64,000 bases of DNA from Bacillota bacterium (GTDB lineage: Bacteria > Bacillota > Clostridia > Acetivibrionales > JAFADI01), in contig JAFADI010000189.1 of the NCBI GenBank assembly GCA_023424965.1, positions 1-64,000 of the forward strand, in the 5' to 3' direction. The notes under the pieces are model-generated. The model saw nothing but the letters and a program-made list of their open reading frames with translations. It did not search any database and had not been told where the DNA came from. The position numbers and the translations under genes were made by a program. How positions within the stretch are numbered: position 1 is the first letter of the stretch; each line of letters begins with the position of its first letter. This document shows, one piece after another, positions 1 through 8,883 of this stretch.

Positions 1-53
1 TATGCATCCAGATATTCTTTTTTAATAACATTAACCATACAATATCTTTTCAT
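1..53 (-). CDS. L-rhamnose mutarotase-like protein (N-terminus only)
   Basis: The first 17 codons of a minus-strand gene run off the window edge. It starts at ATG (51-53) with a strong AGGAGG nine bases upstream. The visible peptide MKRYCMVNVIKKEYLDA has the opening beta-strand pattern of the RhaM/RhaU family (aromatic residue, hydrophobic strand, then a Glu-Tyr before an expected His). These enzymes interconvert alpha- and beta-L-rhamnose. It begins 16 bases after the second permease, so it is the last visible gene of the sugar importer operon. The family call rests on 17 residues plus context. Confidence 0.55.
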   Translation of the reverse strand, partial: MKRYCMVNVIKKEYLDA

Positions 54-69
54 TGCTTCATTCCTCCTT

Positions 70-1020
70 TTATGCCTGAAGCTTTTTCTTGTTATAGCTG
101 TCAAATGCGACGACTGAGATAATGATCAGTCCTTTAATGACTTTTTGAATATACGGCTGTATTCCTAAAAGGTCGAAGGCATTGGACAGCAGCATGATGG
201 TGAAAACCCCCAAAAGGGTCCTCGCTACGTTCCCCTTGCCTCCCGAGAGGCTGGTTCCGCCAATGACCACACTTGCGATTACCGTCAGGGTAATGTCGTC
301 CCCCTGGATAGGAGAACCGGAATTCAGCCTTGCCGCCAGGAGCACACCGACCACCGCCGCAAAGAAGCCGGTAAGAACAAAAAGCATGGCTTTATAAAAG
401 CTGACATTTACGCCCGTTGCCCTTGCCACCCCCACATTTCCCCCAACGGCGTAAATATTTCTGCCGAACCTGGTGTAGGTCAGGATATAATGGCATACCC
501 CGAGAAAAATAATAAATATCAAAAACATCACTGGAACGCCCAGAAGTTTTGCGTCGCCCAGGCTGTTCAAGGCTTCGCTCCGGCTGATGATGGGCCTGCC
601 GTCAGCGATGGTGAGCGCCAGCCCTTTCACCATGACCATGCTGCCGAAAGTGACGATAAAGGAATTGATTTTTGCTTTCGATACAAGAAGGCCGTTGATG
701 GTGCCGAAGGCCAGGCCGGCGGCCAATGCGGCAAGGATGGAAAGAAGGATGCCGATTCTTGGCTCCAGACCCACGGCAAGGACTCCCGCAACTGAAAGGA
801 TGGAGCCTACCCCCAGGTCAAACTCTCCGCCGATGATGGCAAAGGTCATCCCAAGGGCAACAATCCCATAAACCGCAAGTTGTACCGTAAGATTCCTCAG
901 ATTGTCCACGCTGAGAAAATATGGAGATGCAGCGGATATGGCAATCAGAAGTAAAACCGAACTACTGAACACCTTCTCCCTGAATATAAAATTTCTTATC
1001 TTTTGAGCCTGTGCAGTCAT
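70..1020 (-). CDS. Sugar ABC transporter permease (RbsC/RhaQ type)
   Basis: A 316-residue membrane subunit of a CUT2-class sugar importer. It is rich in hydrophobic segments and has the family motif GGEFDLGVGSILS near residues 64-76 and GGTSLSGGKGN near 252-262, which contacts the ATPase. It is the second of two adjacent permease genes, so the channel is probably a heterodimer, as in rhamnose importers, rather than the RbsC homodimer. The ATG start follows the upstream permease by 20 bases with a GAGGTGAG ribosome site. The family is certain; the substrate is inferred from neighbours. Confidence 0.93.
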   Translation of the reverse strand: MTAQAQKIRNFIFREKVFSSSVLLLIAISAASPYFLSVDNLRNLTVQLAVYGIVALGMTFAIIGGEFDLGVGSILSVAGVLAVGLEPRIGILLSILAALAAGLAFGTINGLLVSKAKINSFIVTFGSMVMVKGLALTIADGRPIISRSEALNSLGDAKLLGVPVMFLIFIIFLGVCHYILTYTRFGRNIYAVGGNVGVARATGVNVSFYKAMLFVLTGFFAAVVGVLLAARLNSGSPIQGDDITLTVIASVVIGGTSLSGGKGNVARTLLGVFTIMLLSNAFDLLGIQPYIQKVIKGLIIISVVAFDSYNKKKLQA

Positions 1021-1040
1021 GTACTCACCTCACTGTAGAA

Positions 1041-2012
1041 TTACTGCTTTTTCGCGTCCATCCATACGGCCAGGACGATGACGATTCCTTTTACAATCAT
1101 CTGATTGAATGAAGACATCCCCAGCAGGTTGAGGATATTGCTCAGAACACCTATAATGAAAACACCCAGGAGAGTATTGAGAACGCTTCCTTCACCGCCT
1201 GACAGGCTGATTCCTCCTACAATGACGGCAGCGATGGCATCCAGCTCATAGCCCACTCCGGCGATAGGAGAACCGCCCAGTGTCCTTGAACTGAGAATGA
1301 TCCCCGCAATGGCTGCGAAAACGCCTGCCAGCAAGTACACAACGGCCTTGTAAAATGCGACCCGGATTCCCGAAAGCCGCGCTGCTTCATAGTTCCCGCC
1401 CATCAGATAAATCTTCCGGCCAAATGCTGTGTAAGATAGCACAAAGTGTGAGACTATCACAATCGCCAGAAAAATAAATACCGGTGTTGGGACAAACCCG
1501 AACAGCGTACCTTGCCCGAGGCTGTTGTAAAAAGGTGATTTGCTGCCCGGCAGGACACGCGCATCGGTATAAAGCAAAGCTGCCCCTGCGAATACCAACT
1601 GGGAACCGAGAGTAATCATGAAGGCATCCCCCGAATTTGCATTGATCCTGGATAGAATGGTCCCATTAAAGCTTCCGGCAATGGCTCCGATGATCAGGGT
1701 AATCACGATTGCTCCGGCGACACCGAAGTGGTTCTGCATCCCGATGGCCACTACCGCAGAGACCGAAATCAGCGAGCCTACGGAAAGGTCAAAGCCTCCC
1801 GTAAGCATGACAAAGGTCATTCCGCATGCCAGGATGCCGTTGACCGATACCTGTCGCAGGATATTGGATATGTTCCTGCCCGTCAGGAAAACATCTGAAA
1901 TCAGGGAGGAAAGGATCACCAACCCCACAAAAACAAAAAGCATTTTATATTTATTCAATATGGAATACGGATTCCATGAGCTTGCATTCAACTTTTGCGC
2001 CTGTACCTGCAC
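1041..2012 (-). CDS. Sugar ABC transporter permease (RbsC/RhaP type)
   Basis: A 323-residue polytopic permease of the ribose/rhamnose (CUT2) class, paralogous to the next gene. The conserved stretches are GGFDLSVGSLIS near residue 71 and GGISLSGGEGS near 267. Translation starts at GTG (2010-2012) behind GGAGGAGG, 20 bases after the ATPase stop. It probably pairs with its paralogue to form the transmembrane pore fed by the lipoprotein encoded at 3585-4601. Confidence 0.93.
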   Translation of the reverse strand: MQVQAQKLNASSWNPYSILNKYKMLFVFVGLVILSSLISDVFLTGRNISNILRQVSVNGILACGMTFVMLTGGFDLSVGSLISVSAVVAIGMQNHFGVAGAIVITLIIGAIAGSFNGTILSRINANSGDAFMITLGSQLVFAGAALLYTDARVLPGSKSPFYNSLGQGTLFGFVPTPVFIFLAIVIVSHFVLSYTAFGRKIYLMGGNYEAARLSGIRVAFYKAVVYLLAGVFAAIAGIILSSRTLGGSPIAGVGYELDAIAAVIVGGISLSGGEGSVLNTLLGVFIIGVLSNILNLLGMSSFNQMIVKGIVIVLAVWMDAKKQ

Positions 2013-2032
2013 CCTTCTGCCTCCTCCGTCTG

Positions 2033-3526
2033 TCAGCCGATTGCACTGTTCATGACCTGTTCCGGTGTAATCTGCCGCAGGGTATTTTCAAACTCGCCCG
2101 TAATCCTGCCTTTGTGCATGACCAGGATTCTGTCGCTTAAGGCAAGCACTTCAGGCATTTCCGAAGAAATCATGAGGATGGACTTGCCCATTTTCACCAG
2201 TTCATTGATAATTAAATAGATTTCGTGCTTGGCTCCCACATCGATCCCCCTGGTAGGTTCATCAAGAATGAGGATGTCCGCATCCGAATAAAGCCATTTT
2301 GCCAGGACCACCTTCTGCTGGTTGCCTCCGCTTAAATTGATGCATCTCTGGTGGATGGAAGGTGTCTTAATGGACAGCCTTTCTATATATTCCCTGGCCA
2401 CCTTGTTTTCCTTCTTACTCATCACAAGGCCGAATTTAATGATGTCCTTCAGATTGGTGACGGATATGTTCCTTTTGATAGCAAAGCTCAGAATCAGCCC
2501 CTGCTGCTTCCTGTCCTCGGTAACCAGCGCAATCCTGTTTTTGATCGCATCAATCGGTGACTTTATTCTGACTTCTTTCCCGTGTATGAATACCTTACCG
2601 CTTCCGACCCTGTCGGCGCCAAAGATTGCCCTGACCAGTTCCGTTCTTCCGGCTCCGACAAGCCCTGCAATCCCCAGCACTTCCCCTTTGCGGAGAGAAA
2701 AGCTGATATCCTTCAGAACACCTTTATGGCTGATGTTTCTGACTTCCATCCGTATGTCTCCGCAGCAGCTTTCCCTGTGCGGAAATTCCTGCTCCAGACT
2801 CCTTCCCACCATGTTGCTCACGATTTCCTCCCTGCTGGTTTTACAGGTATCGAGCGTGCAGATGGCGACTCCATCGCGGAGCACCGTAACCCGGTCGGTT
2901 ATTTTAAAGATTTCATCCATCTTGTGGGATATATAAATGATGGTTATTTTTTTGTCCTTCAGTTCCCGGATAATTTCGTAAAGATTCTCCATCTCGCTTT
3001 CGGTCAGCGTGGCGGAGGGCTCATCCATAACGATGATTTCCGCATTATAGGACAATGCCTTTGCGATTTCCACCATCTGCTTCTGGGATACACTCAAGCC
3101 GCCGACGGGTGTCCTGGGGTCGATATCGCAGCCGATGTGCCGCAGCAAATCGCCGGCATCCTTCTGGATACGCTTCCAGTCCACCTTGCCGTTACGGCCG
3201 GTTTTAAGCCTTCCGAGAAAAATATTCTCTGCTACGGAAAGAGTGTCCACCAGGTTGAATTCCTGGAATATGATGCTGAGCCCATTCTCCTGTGCCTTGA
3301 GCGGAGAAGGAATGATTCTTCTGGACCCCTTGATCCATATTTCCCCCGAATCGGCATGATAAATTCCGTAGAGGATTTTCATCAGGGTGGATTTCCCGGC
3401 ACCGTTCTCACCACAAAGAGCGTGGATTTCTCCTTTACGAATGGACAGACTTACATTGTCAAGTGCCACCACGCCGGGAAAGCTTTTACTAATATTTTTC
3501 ATTTCAAGGATGGGTTCGCTTCCCAT
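2033..3526 (-). CDS. Sugar ABC transporter ATP-binding protein (RbsA/RhaT type)
   Basis: A 497-residue double-domain ATPase that powers sugar import. The first domain has Walker A GENGAGKST (about residues 39-47), signature LSVSQKQ and Walker B IIVMDEPSATLTE. The second has a degenerate GLVGAGRTE P-loop, the LSGGNQQK signature and DILILDEPTRGID. This asymmetry is normal for the CUT2 class. The ATG follows GAGGAG by six bases. It lies between the binding-protein gene and the two permease genes, all co-directional. Confidence 0.95.
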   Translation of the reverse strand: MGSEPILEMKNISKSFPGVVALDNVSLSIRKGEIHALCGENGAGKSTLMKILYGIYHADSGEIWIKGSRRIIPSPLKAQENGLSIIFQEFNLVDTLSVAENIFLGRLKTGRNGKVDWKRIQKDAGDLLRHIGCDIDPRTPVGGLSVSQKQMVEIAKALSYNAEIIVMDEPSATLTESEMENLYEIIRELKDKKITIIYISHKMDEIFKITDRVTVLRDGVAICTLDTCKTSREEIVSNMVGRSLEQEFPHRESCCGDIRMEVRNISHKGVLKDISFSLRKGEVLGIAGLVGAGRTELVRAIFGADRVGSGKVFIHGKEVRIKSPIDAIKNRIALVTEDRKQQGLILSFAIKRNISVTNLKDIIKFGLVMSKKENKVAREYIERLSIKTPSIHQRCINLSGGNQQKVVLAKWLYSDADILILDEPTRGIDVGAKHEIYLIINELVKMGKSILMISSEMPEVLALSDRILVMHKGRITGEFENTLRQITPEQVMNSAIG

Positions 3527-3584
3527 ACGATTCTCCTCATCATCAGGGCTGACTTTTCAGGCAGCCCCAAATAGTATTTATGAA

Positions 3585-4601
3585 TTACCACACAGCCTTG
3601 AACTGATCGACGTTGTCCTTGGTTACTTCAGCAATGGGAGTCTTGGTCCACTTCTCCAGCTTTTCTCCACTCAGGAGCTTCACTGCGGCCTGGACCGACA
3701 TCATGCCCTCCCAATCCGGCGGCTGGGAAACCGTGCTGTACATTTCACCTTTTCGGATGGCATCATAACCTTCGATGGTACCGCTGATGGATACCACCGG
3801 GATTTCCTTTTCCCTGCCTGCGGCTTTAATGGCCTGGATGGCACCGATGGCCATGTTATCATCATGGGCATAGAGAGCGGATATTTTAGGATATCTGGTC
3901 AGGAAGTCCTCCATGACCTTCATGGCAGTCGCTCTGTCCCAACCTGCATTCTGTGCAGCAAGAATTTTTATATTCGGACTGTCTTTGATGGCATCCTTAA
4001 AGCCGCTGGTCCTGTGAATTGCAGGGAAGGAACCCGCTGCGCCTTCGATGACTACGATATCGCCGCCTTTGTCTCCAAGGATGGTTTTGATGGATTTTGC
4101 AGCAAGCGCAGCTTCATCTTCCATGCTGGCACCTACGAAGGTTACGATGAGATCTTCCGCTTCGGGATCATGCTGGGTATTGACGACGATGAGAGGAATT
4201 CCGGCTTCTTTTACTTTTTTCATGGAAGGAATAATGGCTTTGGAGTCACAGGGAATGACTTCGATAACATCCACTTTCTGAGCGATCAGGCTTTCCACCT
4301 GGCTGGCCTGCTTCTGGGAATCCCACTCTGCATCCAGCACCTTGAGTACTACGTTCTGCTTTTGGGCCTCTTCTTCAGCAGCTGCGATCAACGCCTTGAA
4401 GTAAGGTGCTGCAAAACCGGAAACAGCGATACCGATGACCTTTTTCTGCGCATCGGACTTGGCAGGCTCTTCCTTCTTGGTTTCCTCAGCCTTTTGGGTA
4501 GGCTCTTCCTTCTGCGCCGGACCGGACTTTTGTCCGCAGGCAGCAAACAGGGACACCATCAGGCAAAGAGCTACAAGAACACACAACAATTTTCTTACCA
4601 T
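3585..4601 (-). CDS. Periplasmic-type sugar-binding lipoprotein
   Basis: A 338-residue substrate-binding protein of the ribose/galactose-binding fold (peripla_BP_4). It has a lipoprotein signal peptide ending LFAAC, with the lipidated Cys at 22, then a Lys/Glu/Pro-rich linker to about residue 50 and two Rossmann-like lobes. It delivers the sugar to the importer encoded immediately downstream. A promoter-like element precedes it, so it can be expressed apart from the regulatory genes. The ligand cannot be read from the sequence; rhamnose or a related 6-deoxyhexose is inferred from the downstream mutarotase-like start. Confidence 0.92.
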   Translation of the reverse strand: MVRKLLCVLVALCLMVSLFAACGQKSGPAQKEEPTQKAEETKKEEPAKSDAQKKVIGIAVSGFAAPYFKALIAAAEEEAQKQNVVLKVLDAEWDSQKQASQVESLIAQKVDVIEVIPCDSKAIIPSMKKVKEAGIPLIVVNTQHDPEAEDLIVTFVGASMEDEAALAAKSIKTILGDKGGDIVVIEGAAGSFPAIHRTSGFKDAIKDSPNIKILAAQNAGWDRATAMKVMEDFLTRYPKISALYAHDDNMAIGAIQAIKAAGREKEIPVVSISGTIEGYDAIRKGEMYSTVSQPPDWEGMMSVQAAVKLLSGEKLEKWTKTPIAEVTKDNVDQFKAVW

Positions 4602-4642
4602 TTTGTACCCTCCTCAAAATTTAAAATGTACTGACAGCTTTA

Positions 4643-4671
4643 AGTATAGTGAGAAAGGGGTACAGGGTCTT
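4643..4671 (-). promoter_or_regulatory. Candidate promoter of the sugar ABC importer operon
   Basis: On the minus strand a near-consensus -10 TATACT (4643-4648) lies 42 bases before the lipoprotein start codon. With 17-base spacing the -35 is AAGACC, which is poor. A good -10 with a weak -35 fits activator-dependent transcription, plausibly by the AraC-type response regulator encoded upstream. No dyad operator was recognised. Confidence 0.45.
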
Positions 4672-4720
4672 TATTTTATTTTGCGTTTTTTTAAGGTTTT
4701 TGGGGAAAGAATTTTCAAAC

Positions 4721-5680
4721 TTATTTGATGAACTGTCGGACATTTTCCTTTGTGACCTTCACTGCCGGCAGCTCAAGCTTCCTGGGGGCAGACTCTCCGC
4801 TTAGAATCCTGAAAGCCCAATCCACCGCTTCCCGTCCACCTGTCGGATAAATGAAGGTCGCCTCCAGGACTCCGTTATTCACAGCTTCAAGGCCGGCATT
4901 TTTATCTCCCAGGCCGCCGACACCGATAGCCCTTATGTTCAGCTTCTCATAGGCGGCAACCCGCCATGTGCCGATGGCCATGGCATCATTATGGGCAAAT
5001 ACCACATCCACCGCGGGGTGCTTCTTATAGATCTCCGCAACCCGCTCCTCGGTCTTATCCCTGGACCAATGCCCGACTACGACGTATTCCGGCCTGACCG
5101 CAGGATTTTCCTTCAGAGCCTCCCGGAAGCCTCTTTTCCTCTCGATGGAAATAAAGGAATCCGGGTCTCCCAGTACTTCAAGTACTGTTCCGCCCTTGTC
5201 GCCAAGCATTTTGCATACATATTCTCCGGCGCTTTTTCCAATCTTATAATTATCGCAGAAAATATACATGGTATAGTCCTCTGTTTCGGGCGGAGTTTCC
5301 ATTACAATTACAGGGATGCCGCTGCGGTGGACGCCGCCGATCACATCCTCAAGATATCTGCTGTTGTTTGGAGAAACAATCAAAAGGTCGATTTTCTGTT
5401 CCAGCATGTTTTCGATATCCTGTTTCTGCTTGATATCATCCTCTCCGGCATCATAGAAAATCACCTTCATCTCGGGATATTTGCCGGCTTCCCGGCGGAT
5501 TTGCTCGTTCATCGCCAGCCGCCAGGGACTCGTGAGTTCGGGCTGCGATACACCGATCAGGTATTTGATCCCATCTTCATTTTCACCCGGCTTCATTACC
5601 AGCTCGGGATATAGCAGCATAACCGCGGCAGCCAGTATGCCGATAGCAGCAAAGACGAGTACATACTTAATCTTTGCCAT
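4721..5680 (-). CDS. Membrane-anchored sugar-binding protein, likely co-sensor
   Basis: A second ribose-type binding protein, about 319 residues. It starts with an uncleaved-looking signal anchor (about residues 4-22) and has no lipobox cysteine. An in-frame ATG six bases upstream (5686) is possible, but 5680 has the better GGAG spacing of seven bases. The gene overlaps the end of the response regulator by 14 bases, so the two are translationally coupled. Binding proteins coupled to a kinase/regulator pair, such as clostridial XylFII with LytS/YesN, act as extracellular sugar sensors. That role is inferred here. Confidence 0.82.
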   Translation of the reverse strand: MAKIKYVLVFAAIGILAAAVMLLYPELVMKPGENEDGIKYLIGVSQPELTSPWRLAMNEQIRREAGKYPEMKVIFYDAGEDDIKQKQDIENMLEQKIDLLIVSPNNSRYLEDVIGGVHRSGIPVIVMETPPETEDYTMYIFCDNYKIGKSAGEYVCKMLGDKGGTVLEVLGDPDSFISIERKRGFREALKENPAVRPEYVVVGHWSRDKTEERVAEIYKKHPAVDVVFAHNDAMAIGTWRVAAYEKLNIRAIGVGGLGDKNAGLEAVNNGVLEATFIYPTGGREAVDWAFRILSGESAPRKLELPAVKVTKENVRQFIK

Positions 5681-6887
5681 GGCCATGCTCCTTAAACCTG
5701 TAATCGGTAGGTGAAAATCCCAGGACCTTCTTAAAAGCCGCACAGAAATAATGCTGGCTGCTGTATCCTACCCGCTCGGCGATTTCATATATTTTCATGT
5801 CCGAATGGTTCATAAGTTTGATGGATTCCAGGATCCTGATCTTTATCAAATGCTCGATGAAAGACATTCCGGTTTCCTGCTTGAACAGCTTGCTCAAATG
5901 GCTGACACTCATCTCCGCTTCCTCGGCCACCGTCTGGAGCCTCAAATCAGGGTCTGCGTAATTCCTTTCAATATAGGCCTTAACCTTTTTGATTACCGGA
6001 AGGCAGTAGTTGTCGCTGCGCATCGTTTTGACAATCTCCTCGTAGGCCAATCCGACGGCACCGGTTCCTCCCTGCACCGCTTCCTGGTAAACCACCACCC
6101 GATGGTCGAGGTATTTCTCCACATTGTCCTGAAGGCTGAACCTGAAATCCTCCCACAGCTTCCGGTCATGGACGGTGACTACCGCCACAAGGTTCTCCCC
6201 GGCATCCCTTGCCGTGATGAAGGGCTTAAAAGGTTCCAGCCTCTCTTCAAAAATGTTTTGAATGGCAAATATCAAAAGCTGTCTTTCCCATTCCACCTGT
6301 GCTTTTCCTGTAAGGGCGACTCCCTGGGTTTTCACCAGGATGATTCCGATCTCAAGTCCGAGTTCCACTTGATGGAACTCCAACTGCTCCTCGGTTTCCT
6401 CTGCTGTAAGCTTACCGCTCAGCCAATCATTTACAAACCGTTCCTTAAGCTGCGGCATGCTCTTCTTTAGCTGCGCATTCGCCCATTCATACCTTTTCTC
6501 TTTTGCAAACGTTTCTTCCAGCTTATGTTTCGCATTTTCCATCACCCGGTGCAATTCCTCTTCCATCACCGGCTTCAGGATATAGTCAAACACATTGAGC
6601 TTTACCGCTTTCTGGGCATAATCAAATTCATCGAGTCCTGTAATAATAATGCTGAGGACATGGGGATTCTGTTTTTTTAATTCCTCGATCAGGTCTAGCC
6701 CGTTGATGGCCGGCATGCAGATGTCGATCAGGCAGATATCAGGCTTTTCCTTCTCAGCGATGAGAAGCGCTTCTTCCCCATCCCTTGCAAGGCCAACCAG
6801 AGTCATATCCAGAGCCTGCCAATCCAGTGAGTCCCGGAGGCCGTTCCTGATCTTTGGTTCATCATCTGCGATTAAAACTTTAATCAT
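5667..6887 (-). CDS. AraC-type response regulator (YesN-like)
   Basis: A DNA-binding response regulator. An N-terminal receiver (about residues 1-120) has acidic DDE, phospho-acceptor Asp in CLIDICMP and Lys in LKPV. A divergent middle segment follows, then a C-terminal AraC/XylS pair of helix-turn-helices (last 100 residues, including VGYSSQHYFCAAFKK). The fourth codon of the longest frame (6887) is preferred because AAAGGA sits eight bases upstream; the alternative start at 6896 would overlap the kinase stop. It probably activates the downstream sugar importer when phosphorylated by the adjacent kinase. Confidence 0.93.
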   Translation of the reverse strand: MIKVLIADDEPKIRNGLRDSLDWQALDMTLVGLARDGEEALLIAEKEKPDICLIDICMPAINGLDLIEELKKQNPHVLSIIITGLDEFDYAQKAVKLNVFDYILKPVMEEELHRVMENAKHKLEETFAKEKRYEWANAQLKKSMPQLKERFVNDWLSGKLTAEETEEQLEFHQVELGLEIGIILVKTQGVALTGKAQVEWERQLLIFAIQNIFEERLEPFKPFITARDAGENLVAVVTVHDRKLWEDFRFSLQDNVEKYLDHRVVVYQEAVQGGTGAVGLAYEEIVKTMRSDNYCLPVIKKVKAYIERNYADPDLRLQTVAEEAEMSVSHLSKLFKQETGMSFIEHLIKIRILESIKLMNHSDMKIYEIAERVGYSSQHYFCAAFKKVLGFSPTDYRFKEHGHGKD

Positions 6888-6892
6888 CCCCA

Positions 6893-8659
6893 TCATCCTT
6901 TCTGAGTTTTCACTACCGGGTGCTTTATTTCAACCTCCGTCCCCTGCCCTCGGGTGCTTTTCAGGGTGATCCCGTATTCCTTCCCGTAAGAAAGACGGAT
7001 CCGCTCGTTTACATTGAAAATCCCATAGCCTACCCGCTCTTCACTTTCATTGTGCAGTGCGGCATTGATCCTCTCCACTTCCGCTTCTTCCATCCCTAAA
7101 CCGTTATCCTCCACTCGCATAACCAGTACTTCCTCTTTCACCGCTGCAGTTATCCGGATTCTCCCCGGTTCTCTTTTCGCTTTGATTCCGTGATAAATGG
7201 CGTTTTCCACCAGCGGCTGCAGGATGAGCTTCTGAACATAGAGTATTCCGGTATCCCCCTCGGCAGCAATCTCGTATTCCAGCATCTCTTCATACCGCAC
7301 CTTTTGAATCAGGAGGTAGCTCCTCACATGCTCAAGTTCCTCAGAAAGCCTGATGACCTCATTCCCTTTGCTCAGTCCAATCCTGAAAAGGTTGGTGAGG
7401 GCGGATATCACCTGGATCACATCCGTAGCACCATACTTCTTTGCCATCCAGTGGATGGTGTCCAGGGTGTTGTACAGAAAGTGCGGCTTGATCTGCGATT
7501 GAAGCGTCCTCAGCTCTGCTTCCCGCTTGCTTCTCTGCTCCTTATACACTACCTCGATCAGGTTCCGTATTTCATTGATCATGGCGTTGAAGCTTCTGCC
7601 CAGCTGCCCGATTTCATCATTGTATTTGACATCGAAGCTCACGGACAGATCTCCCGCTTCCGCCTTCTTCATCAGCTTTCTGAGTTTACTGATGGGATTG
7701 GCTATGGAGGAAGAAAATATGAAGGAGAGGCCCAGTGCAATGATACTGATAATGATCAGAATCACCAGCGTATAATTCCGGATGTTCACCACTTCCTTCA
7801 GGGTTTCGTTTAATGAAAAAACCCCGATGATCCTCCATTTGGAGTAAAAGGAAGAGGTGTAAATAAACTGGAAATACTGCCCCAGAATGTACTTGTTGAA
7901 AACCCGCTCACCGGAAAACCACTGGCTTTTGACCCTTGGAACGACATAATTAACAGGGGCATAAACGACTTCTCCGTTGGAATCCGCGATATATACGAAT
8001 CCGGTCTTTCCAAGCTGGATATCTTTCAACATATGCTCCAGTATCTTGATTCTCAGGTCGATCAAGATCACACCGCTCACTTCATTGGTTGCAGGATCCC
8101 TTATGGCTTTGGCGACGGAAAAAATCTCATCGGCGCTGACCTTTTTATATTCCGCCAGCTTCCTCCCGGCAGGCCGCCCCAGTATCTGAATGGTGTCGGA
8201 ATTTTCTTCGCAGATTTTGTACCAGCTTTCATCAATCAAAGGGTCATTTTCCACCTTGTACATTTCATTGCTCAGAAACAGGTCACTCTTATTGACAATG
8301 GCAATACCTTCAATTTCATAATAGTACTGGGTAAAGCCGGCAAGAAGGCTGCGCACATTGGATTCCACCGCACTGCGGTCATCCACGGGATCGATGATCT
8401 TCATCCGGATGAATTTAAGCACCTGGGGATTTCTTGCGATGATATCCATGGCATTCTCAATATTCCGTATGCTGGTGTCAATGGTGATATTCGCCTGGCT
8501 GATGGCATGAAGAGCGGCTTCATTCGCAGACTTTTCCATGGCATCGGAAAAGACCATGTTGGTCAGGATGCCGATGGTCAGGATGGTCAGCAGTATAAGC
8601 ACCATGAAATAGAGGAACAGCTTGTATTGAATGCTCAGATTGTTGAATGTGTCAAACAC
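6893..8659 (-). CDS. Sensor histidine kinase (YesM-like)
   Basis: A 588-residue membrane kinase. TM1 is at about residues 13-36, followed by an extracellular Cache-type domain of about 250 residues, TM2 near 295-320, then HAMP and a coiled linker. The His_kinase motif is QIKPHFLYNTLDTIHW, with the phosphorylated His near residue 398, and an HATPase domain follows with N-box NAIYHG and G-box DNGLGM. It is the first gene of the regulatory trio and sits immediately before its response regulator. The signal is probably a sugar, sensed directly or through the anchored binding protein. Confidence 0.93.
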   Translation of the reverse strand: MFDTFNNLSIQYKLFLYFMVLILLTILTIGILTNMVFSDAMEKSANEAALHAISQANITIDTSIRNIENAMDIIARNPQVLKFIRMKIIDPVDDRSAVESNVRSLLAGFTQYYYEIEGIAIVNKSDLFLSNEMYKVENDPLIDESWYKICEENSDTIQILGRPAGRKLAEYKKVSADEIFSVAKAIRDPATNEVSGVILIDLRIKILEHMLKDIQLGKTGFVYIADSNGEVVYAPVNYVVPRVKSQWFSGERVFNKYILGQYFQFIYTSSFYSKWRIIGVFSLNETLKEVVNIRNYTLVILIIISIIALGLSFIFSSSIANPISKLRKLMKKAEAGDLSVSFDVKYNDEIGQLGRSFNAMINEIRNLIEVVYKEQRSKREAELRTLQSQIKPHFLYNTLDTIHWMAKKYGATDVIQVISALTNLFRIGLSKGNEVIRLSEELEHVRSYLLIQKVRYEEMLEYEIAAEGDTGILYVQKLILQPLVENAIYHGIKAKREPGRIRITAAVKEEVLVMRVEDNGLGMEEAEVERINAALHNESEERVGYGIFNVNERIRLSYGKEYGITLKSTRGQGTEVEIKHPVVKTQKG

Positions 8660-8747
8660 GGCTCTACCCGTTTCTTCTGACTTGGCCCGTCGTACTGTTG
8701 CAATACTACTTGTCTAAGTTTTGTACAGAGCTTACGTACTTGATTTT

Positions 8748-8776
8748 ATTATACAATTGATTTGCTGAAAATGCAT
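8748..8776 (-). promoter_or_regulatory. Candidate promoter of the kinase-regulator genes
   Basis: The minus strand carries a perfect TATAAT (8748-8753) about 90 bases before the kinase ATG. The -35 region at 17-base spacing (ATGCAT) is poor. The 5' untranslated stretch to the start codon shows nothing else that I recognise. Confidence 0.45.
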
Positions 8777-8840
8777 TTGCAATTTTTTGTGATTTATTAA
8801 GGTATTCTATTTTCAGAGCATTCTTTTATTAAACCAACAG

Positions 8841-8867
8841 AAAAAAACGGCTTACCGCCGTTTTTTT
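8841..8867 (-). terminator. Intrinsic terminator after lonB
   Basis: AACGGC/GCCGTT arms around a five-base loop, with runs of T on either strand. It lies 17 bases past the lonB stop. It is symmetric enough to work in both directions, but only a minus-strand gene ends here. Confidence 0.9.
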
Positions 8868-8883
8868 ATGCAACGCAATCCTT

